This document shows, piece after piece, positions 1-8,195 of a DNA stretch of 64,000 nucleotides. This DNA is from CAZQYB01 sp964582985 (GTDB lineage: Bacteria; Planctomycetota; Phycisphaerae; Sedimentisphaerales; Anaerobacaceae), in NCBI GenBank assembly GCA_964582985.1, contig CAZOUM010000004.1, positions 20,240 to 84,239 of the forward strand, written 5' to 3'. The notes below the pieces were generated by a model. That model was not told the origin of the DNA and did no database searches. It saw nothing but the letters and a program-made list of their open reading frames with translations. The position numbers and the translations under genes were made by a program. Position 1 is the stretch's first letter. Each line of letters begins with the position of its first letter.

Positions 1-1929
1 CATAGGGCAGATTACAGGGCCCCCAATATTATTTCACTGTTGCTTTTCGTCTCAGTTTTTTTTGTCAATAGCGTGCTGGTAGATAGTTTGGCCGCTGGGC
101 AAAACAAGGTAGCCGGTAGTTTTGCGAAGGTCGAGGTCGGTTTGAGTGACGGATTACGTGGCGAGGATATCCTGGCTTTGCCGAGAACCCTTGGCAGTGA
201 GTTAGAGGTTCCGGACCGTCCGAAACGCATTAGAGTCCAACAGCCATCTAATGACGATTGTGGGGGCGCGATAGCGGTGGAGGACGGGGTACCCTATGTC
301 GGTTCGACGGCCGCTGCGACTGGGGTTGATGAAAGTAGTTGTGCCTACAACGATACGAAGGACGTGTGGCACTCCTTCACTGCATCTGTCACCGGCACTG
401 CCATCATAAGTCTGGCCGGCAGCACGTTCGATACGACATTGGCTGTTTTCGATGGCTGCGGCGGGACGGAATTGGCGTGTAATGATGATAGCTGCTTCTA
501 CCTCGAATCGGAAATAATTACCACTGTGTCCGCGCCAAACACCTATTTTATCCGCATAGCCGGGTACAATGGCGCCAGTGGCGACTATACTCTTACCGTC
601 ACGAATATTGGTTGCGTTTTGCCGCCTGAGCCGAATAGTCCCAGCCCTGCGAATGATGTGAACAATGTGTCGCTCCAAGCTCTTCTGTTTTGGAACGGTG
701 GTGAAGGCGTTGCTTCTGATTCGCAAGGCGTTATGAAGCCGGATGTAATTTACGGACAGGACAACCGTCTCGACGAGTACGAGGTGAGCGACGTTAACAT
801 TTTGGCCGCCGGCGATTCGATGGTGGCGCTGGTGTCCCCGTCCCAGCTAATTGACAACCATGATGGTACGTTCTCTCTGCCAATGGAAACTTATGCCCAG
901 TGGTACTTGTTGGCTGACCCCATAGGAACCGGTAATCCTCTCTGCTCTGATGAGCCGTTTCGCGACCAGCCCAACCCGGCGTGGTGCTCGGGCTTTCTGG
1001 TCGCACCCGATATCATAGCTACTGCAGGTCATTGTGCCTGCGCGGACGATTGTGCGGCTATGGTTTTCGTGTTTGGCTTCGTTATGCTGGATGCTGACAC
1101 GCCTGTGCTGACAATAGACGAATCGCAGATTTATTACTGCAGTGAAATTATCGCCAACCGGATCGCAGCTGCGGATTGGGCACTGGTTCGACTGGATAGG
1201 CCGGTAACTGATCATAATCCACTACGTGTGCGAAGTGAGGGCACTATACCTGGCGGAGAAGATCTGCTGGTGATTGGTCATCCAGTTGGGCTTCCGAGGA
1301 AGTACGCAGGGGGTGCGACCGTTCGTGATAACACGGAACCGGAGTACTTCCAAGCCAATTTGGACACGTACGGCGGCAACTCAGGTTCAGCGGTTCTCAG
1401 CGCTAATACGCTACAGGTAGAAGGAATTCTTGTCCGTGGAAATCCCGACTTTGTGCGGGACGGCAGTTGTGACCGTTCGAACGTGTGCCCGGACACAGGT
1501 TGCCCTTATTGGGAAGATGTCACCCGGGCTACGGAGTTTGCTGCGTTGCTCCCTTTGGAAAGTTACGATGTGTATTTTGACAGCAATAGCCCGCCGACGC
1601 AGTTGGTATGTAGTGATATTAACGAGCCGGTGTGTGACCCGACGCCTGAGCCGAGCGCATCGCTGCAGCCGTGCACCACGTACTACTGGCGAGTTGTGTC
1701 CAAGAATTGGTGCGGTGAAACCGAGGGTCCCATCTGGTCGTTCACAACCGCAACTGTTGCCGGCGATTTCGACAATGATTGCGATGTTGACTTTGAGGAC
1801 CTGGCGGAGTTAGTGTTGTACTGGTTGGAAGATGAGCCATCGGTGAATATTGCTGCTCCGGACGACATAATTGACTTCGCCGACTACGCGGTGCTGGCCG
1901 AGAAGTGGCTCTGGAGTAACGAGCCATAA
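1..1929 (+). CDS. Secreted trypsin-like serine protease with PPC, split Fn3-like and dockerin-like modules (5' partial)
   Basis: The frame is open to the left edge of the window, so the true start lies upstream. A TTG at 40 is the first start-like codon inside, and a hydrophobic signal-peptide-like stretch (LLFVSVFFVNSVLVDSLAAG) begins there. Counting from that TTG, residues about 72-188 resemble a bacterial pre-peptidase C-terminal (PPC) domain. Residues about 300-500 are a trypsin-like peptidase with a visible triad: His331 (TAGHC), Asp379 (ADWALV) and Ser448 (GGNSGS). The C-terminal part reads as the second half of an Fn3-like module (YDVYFDS, TTYYWRV, WSFTT). A dockerin-like tail follows (GDFDNDCDVDFEDL, then DFADYAVLAEKWL). 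It is likely exported and surface- or complex-attached. The protease assignment is firm; the substrate is unknown. It converges with the minus-strand gene at 1995. Confidence 0.85.
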   Translation, partial: HRADYRAPNIISLLLFVSVFFVNSVLVDSLAAGQNKVAGSFAKVEVGLSDGLRGEDILALPRTLGSELEVPDRPKRIRVQQPSNDDCGGAIAVEDGVPYVGSTAAATGVDESSCAYNDTKDVWHSFTASVTGTAIISLAGSTFDTTLAVFDGCGGTELACNDDSCFYLESEIITTVSAPNTYFIRIAGYNGASGDYTLTVTNIGCVLPPEPNSPSPANDVNNVSLQALLFWNGGEGVASDSQGVMKPDVIYGQDNRLDEYEVSDVNILAAGDSMVALVSPSQLIDNHDGTFSLPMETYAQWYLLADPIGTGNPLCSDEPFRDQPNPAWCSGFLVAPDIIATAGHCACADDCAAMVFVFGFVMLDADTPVLTIDESQIYYCSEIIANRIAAADWALVRLDRPVTDHNPLRVRSEGTIPGGEDLLVIGHPVGLPRKYAGGATVRDNTEPEYFQANLDTYGGNSGSAVLSANTLQVEGILVRGNPDFVRDGSCDRSNVCPDTGCPYWEDVTRATEFAALLPLESYDVYFDSNSPPTQLVCSDINEPVCDPTPEPSASLQPCTTYYWRVVSKNWCGETEGPIWSFTTATVAGDFDNDCDVDFEDLAELVLYWLEDEPSVNIAAPDDIIDFADYAVLAEKWLWSNEP

Positions 1930-1994
1930 CTGCGTCAAGCGCGAAGTTGGGCTTCATTTGCCGTTAAGAGGCATCCCGCGGACTGAGAAATAAA

Positions 1995-2405
1995 TCATTG
2001 TGATCTTTTTTGTTCGAGGAAGGCTTCTAAGATTTCCGCAGCGGCGATGGCATCGAGGTGTTTCTTTTTCTTCTTGATGCTCAACTCTGCGGCAGCTAAC
2101 TTTTCGTCGGCGCCGAAGGTGCTCAATCTTTCATCCTGAAAATGGACAGGAATATCAAGGACTTTTTCCAACTGCTCGCCGAACTGGAAGACCAGTTTGG
2201 CTTGGGAGCCGACGGTGTCGTCCATATTCAAAGGCAGACCGAGCACAATGGCTTCGACGTTTTCGGCCTCGACCACGTCTTTGATTTTTCTCAGCAGGTC
2301 TTTTTGGCCTTCGATTACGGTTAGCGGCGACGCAACGGTCTCGGCCGCGTCGCAAATTGCCAGTCCTGTGTGTTTAACGCCATAATCTATTGCTAAATAT
2401 CGCAT
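1995..2405 (-). CDS. ruvX: YqgF/RuvX family putative pre-16S rRNA nuclease / Holliday junction resolvase
   Basis: The 136-residue product has the usual length for YqgF (RuvX), an RNase H-fold nuclease implicated in 16S rRNA 5'-end processing and proposed as a Holliday junction resolvase. The N-terminus carries the family signature AIDYGVKHTGLAI with the catalytic Asp. VLGLPLNMD, the ERLST motif and a C-terminal acidic residue in HLDAIAAAEILEAFL complete the active site. The ATG at 2405 gives the standard MRYLAIDYG start. It is the last gene of the long minus-strand run and lies 35 nt after the manC-like gene. Confidence 0.93.
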   Translation of the reverse strand: MRYLAIDYGVKHTGLAICDAAETVASPLTVIEGQKDLLRKIKDVVEAENVEAIVLGLPLNMDDTVGSQAKLVFQFGEQLEKVLDIPVHFQDERLSTFGADEKLAAAELSIKKKKKHLDAIAAAEILEAFLEQKRSQ

Positions 2406-2440
2406 TTTATTGTACCGGCGCCGTGTTGCTCATTGTTTTG

Positions 2441-3529
2441 TTATAGGAAGTTTTCTTTACCGTGCTGCTTTATCAAGTCGAGCAGCTCCTTTAATCTGTG
2501 CGCTTCGTTAACGGGACATACGAGTGTCGCATCGGGGCTGTGAGCCACAACTATATTTTCCAGCCCGAGGACGGCGATCAGATGCCCCTGCTCCTCAGTC
2601 ACTATGATACTGTTCTTACAGTCAAGCAGCTCACTTGTGCCGGCTACAACGATATTATTGTCCTTGTCGGAACTGATAATGTCGGCGAGGGCGGCGAAGG
2701 AGCCCATATCAAGCCAGCGGCAGTTTAGTTTTATCGCATAGACGTTCTCGGCTTTTTCCATAACGGCGTAGTCAATGCTGATTTTGGGCAGCTTGAGAAA
2801 GCACTCCCGAAGTATTTGCTTTTGGTCCGGCGTGTCCCAGGCTCGCTGAATTTTGCGTAACGGCTCGGTGGCTTCGGGCAAGAACTTTTCCAAATTAGCC
2901 AGGATTGTTTTTGCCTTCCAGACAAACATTCCGGAGTTCCATAGGTACCGGCCGCTCTTGAGATACTCGTTTGCGGTTTTTTCGTTCGGTTTTTCTTTGA
3001 ATGCTTCGACGGAATATATTGTGCTCTCACAATCGCGACACTTTTGAACACTGCCACATTTTATGTAACCGAGCTGGGTACCGGCGAAGGTTGGCTGGAT
3101 TCCAAAAGTGACTAAATCGTCCGGATTATTGTTCACAAAGTTCAAGGCGTCTTTGAGGACCTGCTGCAAGGACTCGGCCGGTTCTATTATCTGGTCGGCG
3201 GTAACGATGGCCATCGTAGAATCCTGGTCATACTTGGCAAGGACGCTGGCGGCCAAACCAATTGCTCCGGCAGTGTCACGGACGGCAGGCTCGGCAATGA
3301 CATTGTCAAAGGGCAACTCCGGTAGATTCTCACGTACAAGGTCTGCGTAGCCGGTGTTTGTGAGAACGATTATGTTTCTTATGTCGAAAATCGGTGAGAG
3401 GCGTTCGAAACAGCGCCTAAGCAGTGTTTGGCCATCGAGCAGTTTTAAGACTTGTTTTGGTCGTTTCTGTCGGCTGAGGGGCCATAGTCTTTTCCCTGTC
3501 CCTCCTGCCATTACAACCGCGTAGTTCAT
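2441..3529 (-). CDS. manC: Mannose-1-phosphate guanylyltransferase
   Basis: This is a nucleotidyltransferase that would make GDP-mannose from mannose-1-phosphate and GTP, for glycan synthesis. The N-terminal signature VMAGGTGKRLWPLSRQKRPKQ is the pyrophosphorylase loop; TADQII and the EKPN segment fit the family. At about 362 residues it has the NTP-transferase and left-handed beta-helix region but no C-terminal phosphomannose isomerase domain. I placed the start at 3529 (MNYAVVMAGG) because AAGGAGT lies six bases upstream; the longer open frame to 3610 would overlap the upstream gene. It follows the AEC permease gene by 14 nt and is probably co-transcribed with pgi. Confidence 0.92.
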   Translation of the reverse strand: MNYAVVMAGGTGKRLWPLSRQKRPKQVLKLLDGQTLLRRCFERLSPIFDIRNIIVLTNTGYADLVRENLPELPFDNVIAEPAVRDTAGAIGLAASVLAKYDQDSTMAIVTADQIIEPAESLQQVLKDALNFVNNNPDDLVTFGIQPTFAGTQLGYIKCGSVQKCRDCESTIYSVEAFKEKPNEKTANEYLKSGRYLWNSGMFVWKAKTILANLEKFLPEATEPLRKIQRAWDTPDQKQILRECFLKLPKISIDYAVMEKAENVYAIKLNCRWLDMGSFAALADIISSDKDNNIVVAGTSELLDCKNSIIVTEEQGHLIAVLGLENIVVAHSPDATLVCPVNEAHRLKELLDLIKQHGKENFL

Positions 3530-3543
3530 CGCCGACTCCTTGT

Positions 3544-4548
3544 TTAAGCGAAGACAAAAAATAACACGGGCATCACGATTACAGCGAAAATTGCTGTAGT
3601 GACTACCCAAAGCGCACTGGCTAACGACCCATCCAAATCAAAAACGTTGCTCATTGTCACCATAACAACGGCACTCGGAGCAGCTGACAAAACTAATATT
3701 ACTTTTCGAACCAGGCCGGTCAAGTTTTGTCCGGTAACGGCCAGCAGCCCGATGAGCAAAAGTGCTACAGCCGGCGTTAAAACAAATTTTACCGCAGCAA
3801 GCGGAAAATACAAGTTTATATAGTTTTTCAGCCGAGACAAGCGTACACGCAGACCAATTGCGAAAAACGCCAGACTCGATGCAGTGTAAACAAAGATATC
3901 AATAATATGAAGTTTCGATATGAAATTGGGGAATTTGGTATTGGTCAAGTTCAGGACTATAGCCGTTATCACTGCTGGAATCGCAAGACAACGAGGGTCC
4001 AGTATCTGTACGAGCTTAAATTCACGATGAGTATCATTTATCCGAAGTTCGTGAACTTTCAGTAGAGGGAAGAAGACAAGGTAAATAGTAGATATCACAG
4101 GTGCAAGGTACAGGTTTGCCAGGCCGAGGCCTTTGGCACCAAATAGCGCATAGCAGACAAATGCTCCGCCGGTATAACCGAGGTTGCTGAGCGCCCCTGC
4201 CAGGATAAGTGTTAATCGGCTCCTGCGGTCAAGTTTGTAGGCAGAAAACACCGCTGTCGAGATAGCCGTGATTGTCAGCATCAAACATAAGCCGACTATC
4301 GGCAGCCAGATAAGCTCTCTCGATAGCTGCATCCGCCAGATTACAAGCAGTGCGATGGGCCAGTTCAAGCAGACCAGAAGACCGGTCATTATCTTTTTGG
4401 CCAGGCTTTCCGGCAGGCCAAATCGCTTGCCTGCCAGATATCCCGAAACAAGTCCGCAGACAAGCACCACCAGCATACTTGCGAAGCGAAGGCGGGCAAC
4501 GTTCTGAGCGGAAAAAGTCGCCAGAATATTCTGCGGTACCGGCAGCAT
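3544..4548 (-). CDS. AEC family (auxin efflux carrier-like) membrane transporter
   Basis: The 334-residue protein is hydrophobic throughout, with roughly nine or ten membrane segments. It shows the AEC/Mem_trans pattern: two helical halves and a conserved stretch around SNLGYTGGAFVCYALFG. Members move organic acids or related anions across the inner membrane; the substrate cannot be read here. The start overlaps the stop of pgi as TAATG, a strong sign of translational coupling. Whether it exports a metabolite linked to sugar phosphate metabolism is only suggested by that coupling. Confidence 0.85.
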   Translation of the reverse strand: MLPVPQNILATFSAQNVARLRFASMLVVLVCGLVSGYLAGKRFGLPESLAKKIMTGLLVCLNWPIALLVIWRMQLSRELIWLPIVGLCLMLTITAISTAVFSAYKLDRRSRLTLILAGALSNLGYTGGAFVCYALFGAKGLGLANLYLAPVISTIYLVFFPLLKVHELRINDTHREFKLVQILDPRCLAIPAVITAIVLNLTNTKFPNFISKLHIIDIFVYTASSLAFFAIGLRVRLSRLKNYINLYFPLAAVKFVLTPAVALLLIGLLAVTGQNLTGLVRKVILVLSAAPSAVVMVTMSNVFDLDGSLASALWVVTTAIFAVIVMPVLFFVFA

Positions 4549-5957
4549 TAAACAAGAAAGTCTCCGTCAATTTCGGTGGAAGGCTGAATCTGCTTTGCCA
4601 GTTTTTCGTAGCCGGCCCTGCCCATAAGGGCAAAGGTGGCTTCCTTTCCTAACTCAACGGCCGGCTGGTCGTAAGTATTGATACCGAACAGCGCGCCCGC
4701 AAGTGAAGTTGTCACCTCAAACAAATATATGAACTGCCCCACTGTATAAGCGTTTACCCTATCGAAGACAACGGTAAGGCAGGGACGTTTGTCTGTCAAA
4801 AGCGCATACTCGGTAGCTTTCTTTTCGTTGTTGAGTAACGTGCCCAAATCGGCACCCGAGAGGTATCCTAACTCAGGAGCGCAATCAGGGGCCGGGCTAA
4901 TTTTTAGTCCTCTTTCAAAATTATTGACCTGCAGAAAGGTGAATAGTTTATCGTTGGGTCCTTCACGATATAACTGGACCTGGCTGTGCTGGTCGGTTGC
5001 ACCGAGGGCCTTGACAGGGGTAGGGCCGATGTGCACTTCGCTGCCGGCCAAATCCTTGGCTTTGCCGAGGCTCTCGGCCCAGAGCTGCCTGTACCAATCG
5101 GCTAAATCTTTGAGCGCGTAACTATACGGCATCATCACCGATATTTTCTTGCCACGATTGTAAAAGTGGTAGTTTATGGCGGCGTTTATCGCAGCGGGGT
5201 TTTTGTAAAAATCTTCGCAGCTAACTCTTGCGTCTATATCACGAGCGCCCTTTAGAAGCGAATCGATATCAATACCGCACATAGCGGCGCTAAACAGGCC
5301 AACGGTACTTAGGACGCTGAATCTGCCTCCGACGCCCACGGGGACTTCAAGAGAGCGCAATTTCTCCTCGCTAACGATTTTCCGAAGGGTGCCCTTTTTG
5401 GGGTCCGTGGTCGCAACTACTTGGTTTCTTAAACCTTCGGGGCCAAGCTTGTCTAAAAGGAGTTGGCGAACAATCAAAAATTGGCTTGCGGTCTCTGCGG
5501 TTCGGCCGGATTTGCTAATAACGTTAAAAATCGTCCTATCGAGCTTGTCGCCGACCCAATTCAAAAATGAGCCAAACTGAACAGGGTCAATATTATCGAA
5601 GACAAACAAACGTGGACCTGAACGCTGTGTATCATCGAGATTGTGCATATAAGGGTTCAGTGCGGTCTGCAAAGCGATGTTGCCGAGGGCCGAGCCGCCG
5701 ATGCCCAGCACAACGAGATTTTCGCATCGCTCTTTTAGCTCACCAACAAGCTCTTTGACCTGCTGGGCAATTTGTGTATTAAGGGGCAGCTCTCTGTATG
5801 GTGTCTGGCCGGCTTTTCTCTCTTCATTCAGCTTGCGAATCAACGGCGATGTTTCTTCCGCGAGCGATTTTATCTGCTCAGCCGTAATGCCGTGTTCGCC
5901 GCCTATAACTTCAGCAGTGGCATTCTTATAGTAGACTCTAATTTGTGGCTCAGACAT
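4548..5957 (-). CDS. pgi: Glucose-6-phosphate isomerase
   Basis: Interconverts glucose-6-phosphate and fructose-6-phosphate in the cytoplasm. At about 469 residues it resembles the shorter bacterial form. Visible hallmarks are the phosphate-binding VLGIGGSALGNIALQTAL, the SKSGRTAETASQF segment and the GATDQHSQVQL signature with a catalytic His. The start at 5957 (MSEPQIRVYY) is preceded by AAGGGATG at suitable spacing; the frame extends 14 codons further without family similarity. The AEC transporter gene begins on its stop codon, and manC follows, giving a small sugar-phosphate group inside the minus-strand run. Confidence 0.95.
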   Translation of the reverse strand: MSEPQIRVYYKNATAEVIGGEHGITAEQIKSLAEETSPLIRKLNEERKAGQTPYRELPLNTQIAQQVKELVGELKERCENLVVLGIGGSALGNIALQTALNPYMHNLDDTQRSGPRLFVFDNIDPVQFGSFLNWVGDKLDRTIFNVISKSGRTAETASQFLIVRQLLLDKLGPEGLRNQVVATTDPKKGTLRKIVSEEKLRSLEVPVGVGGRFSVLSTVGLFSAAMCGIDIDSLLKGARDIDARVSCEDFYKNPAAINAAINYHFYNRGKKISVMMPYSYALKDLADWYRQLWAESLGKAKDLAGSEVHIGPTPVKALGATDQHSQVQLYREGPNDKLFTFLQVNNFERGLKISPAPDCAPELGYLSGADLGTLLNNEKKATEYALLTDKRPCLTVVFDRVNAYTVGQFIYLFEVTTSLAGALFGINTYDQPAVELGKEATFALMGRAGYEKLAKQIQPSTEIDGDFLV

Positions 5958-6028
5958 AGTACATCCCTTACTTGAAAATTGAAACCTACGGTAACTCACC
6001 AGGTAAATATGATTTACCCCTCAAGTTT

Positions 6029-8143
6029 TCACAGGTCATCTTCCGTTACGAGGTTAGCGTATTTTACCAACAGTGACTTTGTCTGTCCCGTGTTAAATTT
6101 GACTACTACGATGCTGTTTTCGCCCATATCAATAAACTCTTTGACCCTGCCGAGACCGAAGATTTCGTGTCGTACCAACTGACCGACAGCAAAATTCGCA
6201 ATGGTATCATATTGTGTATACGTCGAGGAAGTGTCGCTTTCCTGTGTGGTTTCGGCAAGGCCAATACCAAGCTCGTAAAGGAACGGCGAGGGTATTGTTC
6301 GCAGCATCTGGCCTCGCACCGTTCTATATCTGGCACAACTTATATAAAGCTGCGCTTTGGCCCGTGTTACGCCCACAAAAAAAAGCCGGCGTTCTTCTTC
6401 GGTTTCATCTTCGTCGCCGGCACTTCTTTCGTGCGGCAACAAGCCGTCTTCGAGGCCGACAATGAAAACATTTTCAAATTCAAGTCCCTTTGCACAGTGT
6501 AAAGTCATAAGTGCGACAGACCCTCCGGATTCGTCATAGGTATCGGCGTCACTAAAAAGCGCTATCTGCTGAAGATAATCGAGCAGTGACGGCTCCTCTG
6601 CCTGTTGGTCGTACATGCCGGCCGCATTTATCAGTTCGTTGACGTTCTCCAGCGCACCTTTCTCTTTTGCATCTTCGCTTTTGAGTGATTCAGCTAATCC
6701 GGATTCGACAAGAACTCGCTCCGCAAGCGGTGCCACTTCGCCGGTGCTATCCTTCTTGAATTCTCCTATCATATTTACGAAGACAACGATTTTGCTTTTC
6801 GACGCCTTGGAAATAGAATCAATCTGCTCTGCCTTCTTTAAGCCTTCAAAAAAGCTGATATTGTGCAAAGCAGCGTAGGCGCGGACTCTGTCGATTGTCG
6901 TTTTTCCTATGCCTCGCGGCGGGGTGTTGATGATGCGCAAGAGCGAAATTTCATCATCCGGGTTGACGAGGACTTTCAAATAGGCGAGCAGGTCGCGGAT
7001 TTCCTTTCTGCCGTAGAATTCCACTCCCCGAACAACCTGGTAGGGTATCTTGTTCTGGATGAGAGCCTCTTCGAGCACCCTGCTCATAGCGTTAATACGA
7101 TAGAACACAGCTATATCACTTAAAGATACGTCTTGGTTAGCTAAATCCTTTACCTGGCGGGCAACTGCGTGGGCTTCGTCGGCCTCATCCTCGAAAACGC
7201 TAATGACAATGTCTCCCCCGGCAGGTTTCGTGGGTATGAGCGTTTTCTGCTTTCTCTTTTGGTTAAACGAAATCAGCTTGTCGGCGGCTTCGAGAATATT
7301 AGGCGTGCTGCGGAAATTTTCCTCGAGTTTGACCACCGCGGCGTCAGGCCAGTCATTTTCAAAAGCCAATATGTTGCGGATGTCGGCGCCTCGCCACCGG
7401 TAGATGGACTGGTCCGGGTCGCCGGTCGCACAGATATTGTTGTGAGCCGAAACAAGGCTTTTGGCGATTTTGTACTGAGCATGATTGGTGTCCTGATACT
7501 CGTCGATGAGCACGAATTTGAAGCGATTTCCAAGCTCGCCGCACACATCGGGACAGTCCTGAAGCAAGAACGCGGCCTTGAGCAGCAAATCATCGAAATC
7601 GAGGGCGTTTCGCTCGCTCAAGATGTGTTCGTAGCGAGCGTATATCTTGGCCAAAGTCTTCGAAAAAAAATCGTCCGCTTCCGCTTTGAGTGTGTCAACG
7701 TCTACGAGATTGTTTTTCAACGCAGAAATAGCTTCGAGCATTCGGGCAGGCGGAAAGTTTGTGGCATCGAGCTCACAGTCTTTGACAGCCTGCTTGATAC
7801 ACCGGCTTTGGTCAGACTCACCATAAACACTAAAGTTGGATTTGATGCCTGCACTATCTGCATATCGGCGCAGAATTCTGACGCACAAAGAATGAAAGGT
7901 GCTGATATGCGCCCCTGTAGCAGTGCCCAGAGCAACGACTCTCTGGCGCATCTCGTCAGCAGCTTTGTTTGTAAAAGTTATAGCGCAAATATTGTGTGGC
8001 GGTACACCTGAATCGATAAGCGCAGCGACGCGATATGTGATAACACGGGTCTTTCCGCTGCCGGGGCCGGCAAGAACAAGTAACGGCCCTTCCTTATGAA
8101 AAACTGCTTTTCTTTGCGAAGAGGTAAGCTGGTCGTATTGCAT
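6029..8143 (-). CDS. pcrA: UvrD/PcrA-type superfamily 1 DNA helicase
   Basis: An ATP-dependent 3'-5' DNA helicase of the UvrD/Rep/PcrA group for repair and replication restart. SF1A motifs appear in order: the Q-motif region (LTSSQRKAV), Walker A (AGPGSGKTRVITYR), motif Ia (AITFTNKAADEMRQR), DEYQDTNHAQY (Walker B), GDPDQSIYRWRGAD (III), ENFRST (IV), the ALMTLHCAKGLEFENVF region (V) and VGVTRAKAQLYI (VI). Its 704 residues are typical. The C-terminal FGLGRVKEF segment resembles the Tudor-like tail of PcrA. It lies 52 nt downstream of the membrane-anchored unknown gene. Which of the pcrA/uvrD/rep names is apt is uncertain. Confidence 0.95.
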   Translation of the reverse strand: MQYDQLTSSQRKAVFHKEGPLLVLAGPGSGKTRVITYRVAALIDSGVPPHNICAITFTNKAADEMRQRVVALGTATGAHISTFHSLCVRILRRYADSAGIKSNFSVYGESDQSRCIKQAVKDCELDATNFPPARMLEAISALKNNLVDVDTLKAEADDFFSKTLAKIYARYEHILSERNALDFDDLLLKAAFLLQDCPDVCGELGNRFKFVLIDEYQDTNHAQYKIAKSLVSAHNNICATGDPDQSIYRWRGADIRNILAFENDWPDAAVVKLEENFRSTPNILEAADKLISFNQKRKQKTLIPTKPAGGDIVISVFEDEADEAHAVARQVKDLANQDVSLSDIAVFYRINAMSRVLEEALIQNKIPYQVVRGVEFYGRKEIRDLLAYLKVLVNPDDEISLLRIINTPPRGIGKTTIDRVRAYAALHNISFFEGLKKAEQIDSISKASKSKIVVFVNMIGEFKKDSTGEVAPLAERVLVESGLAESLKSEDAKEKGALENVNELINAAGMYDQQAEEPSLLDYLQQIALFSDADTYDESGGSVALMTLHCAKGLEFENVFIVGLEDGLLPHERSAGDEDETEEERRLFFVGVTRAKAQLYISCARYRTVRGQMLRTIPSPFLYELGIGLAETTQESDTSSTYTQYDTIANFAVGQLVRHEIFGLGRVKEFIDMGENSIVVVKFNTGQTKSLLVKYANLVTEDDL

Positions 8144-8195
8144 TATCCTGTATCGTTGTGTTACGCTATATCTTAACGGTATCCGGCGCTGTGCG

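Noticed and set aside
2441..3610. Longer N-terminus of the mannose-1-phosphate guanylyltransferase
   Set aside because: The extra 27 codons overlap the preceding permease gene and lack family similarity, while AAGGAGT sits correctly before 3529.
7169..8011. 280-residue plus-strand frame opposite the helicase gene
   Set aside because: It is a shadow of the well-supported pcrA frame on the other strand; its translation has no domain and no ribosome-binding site.
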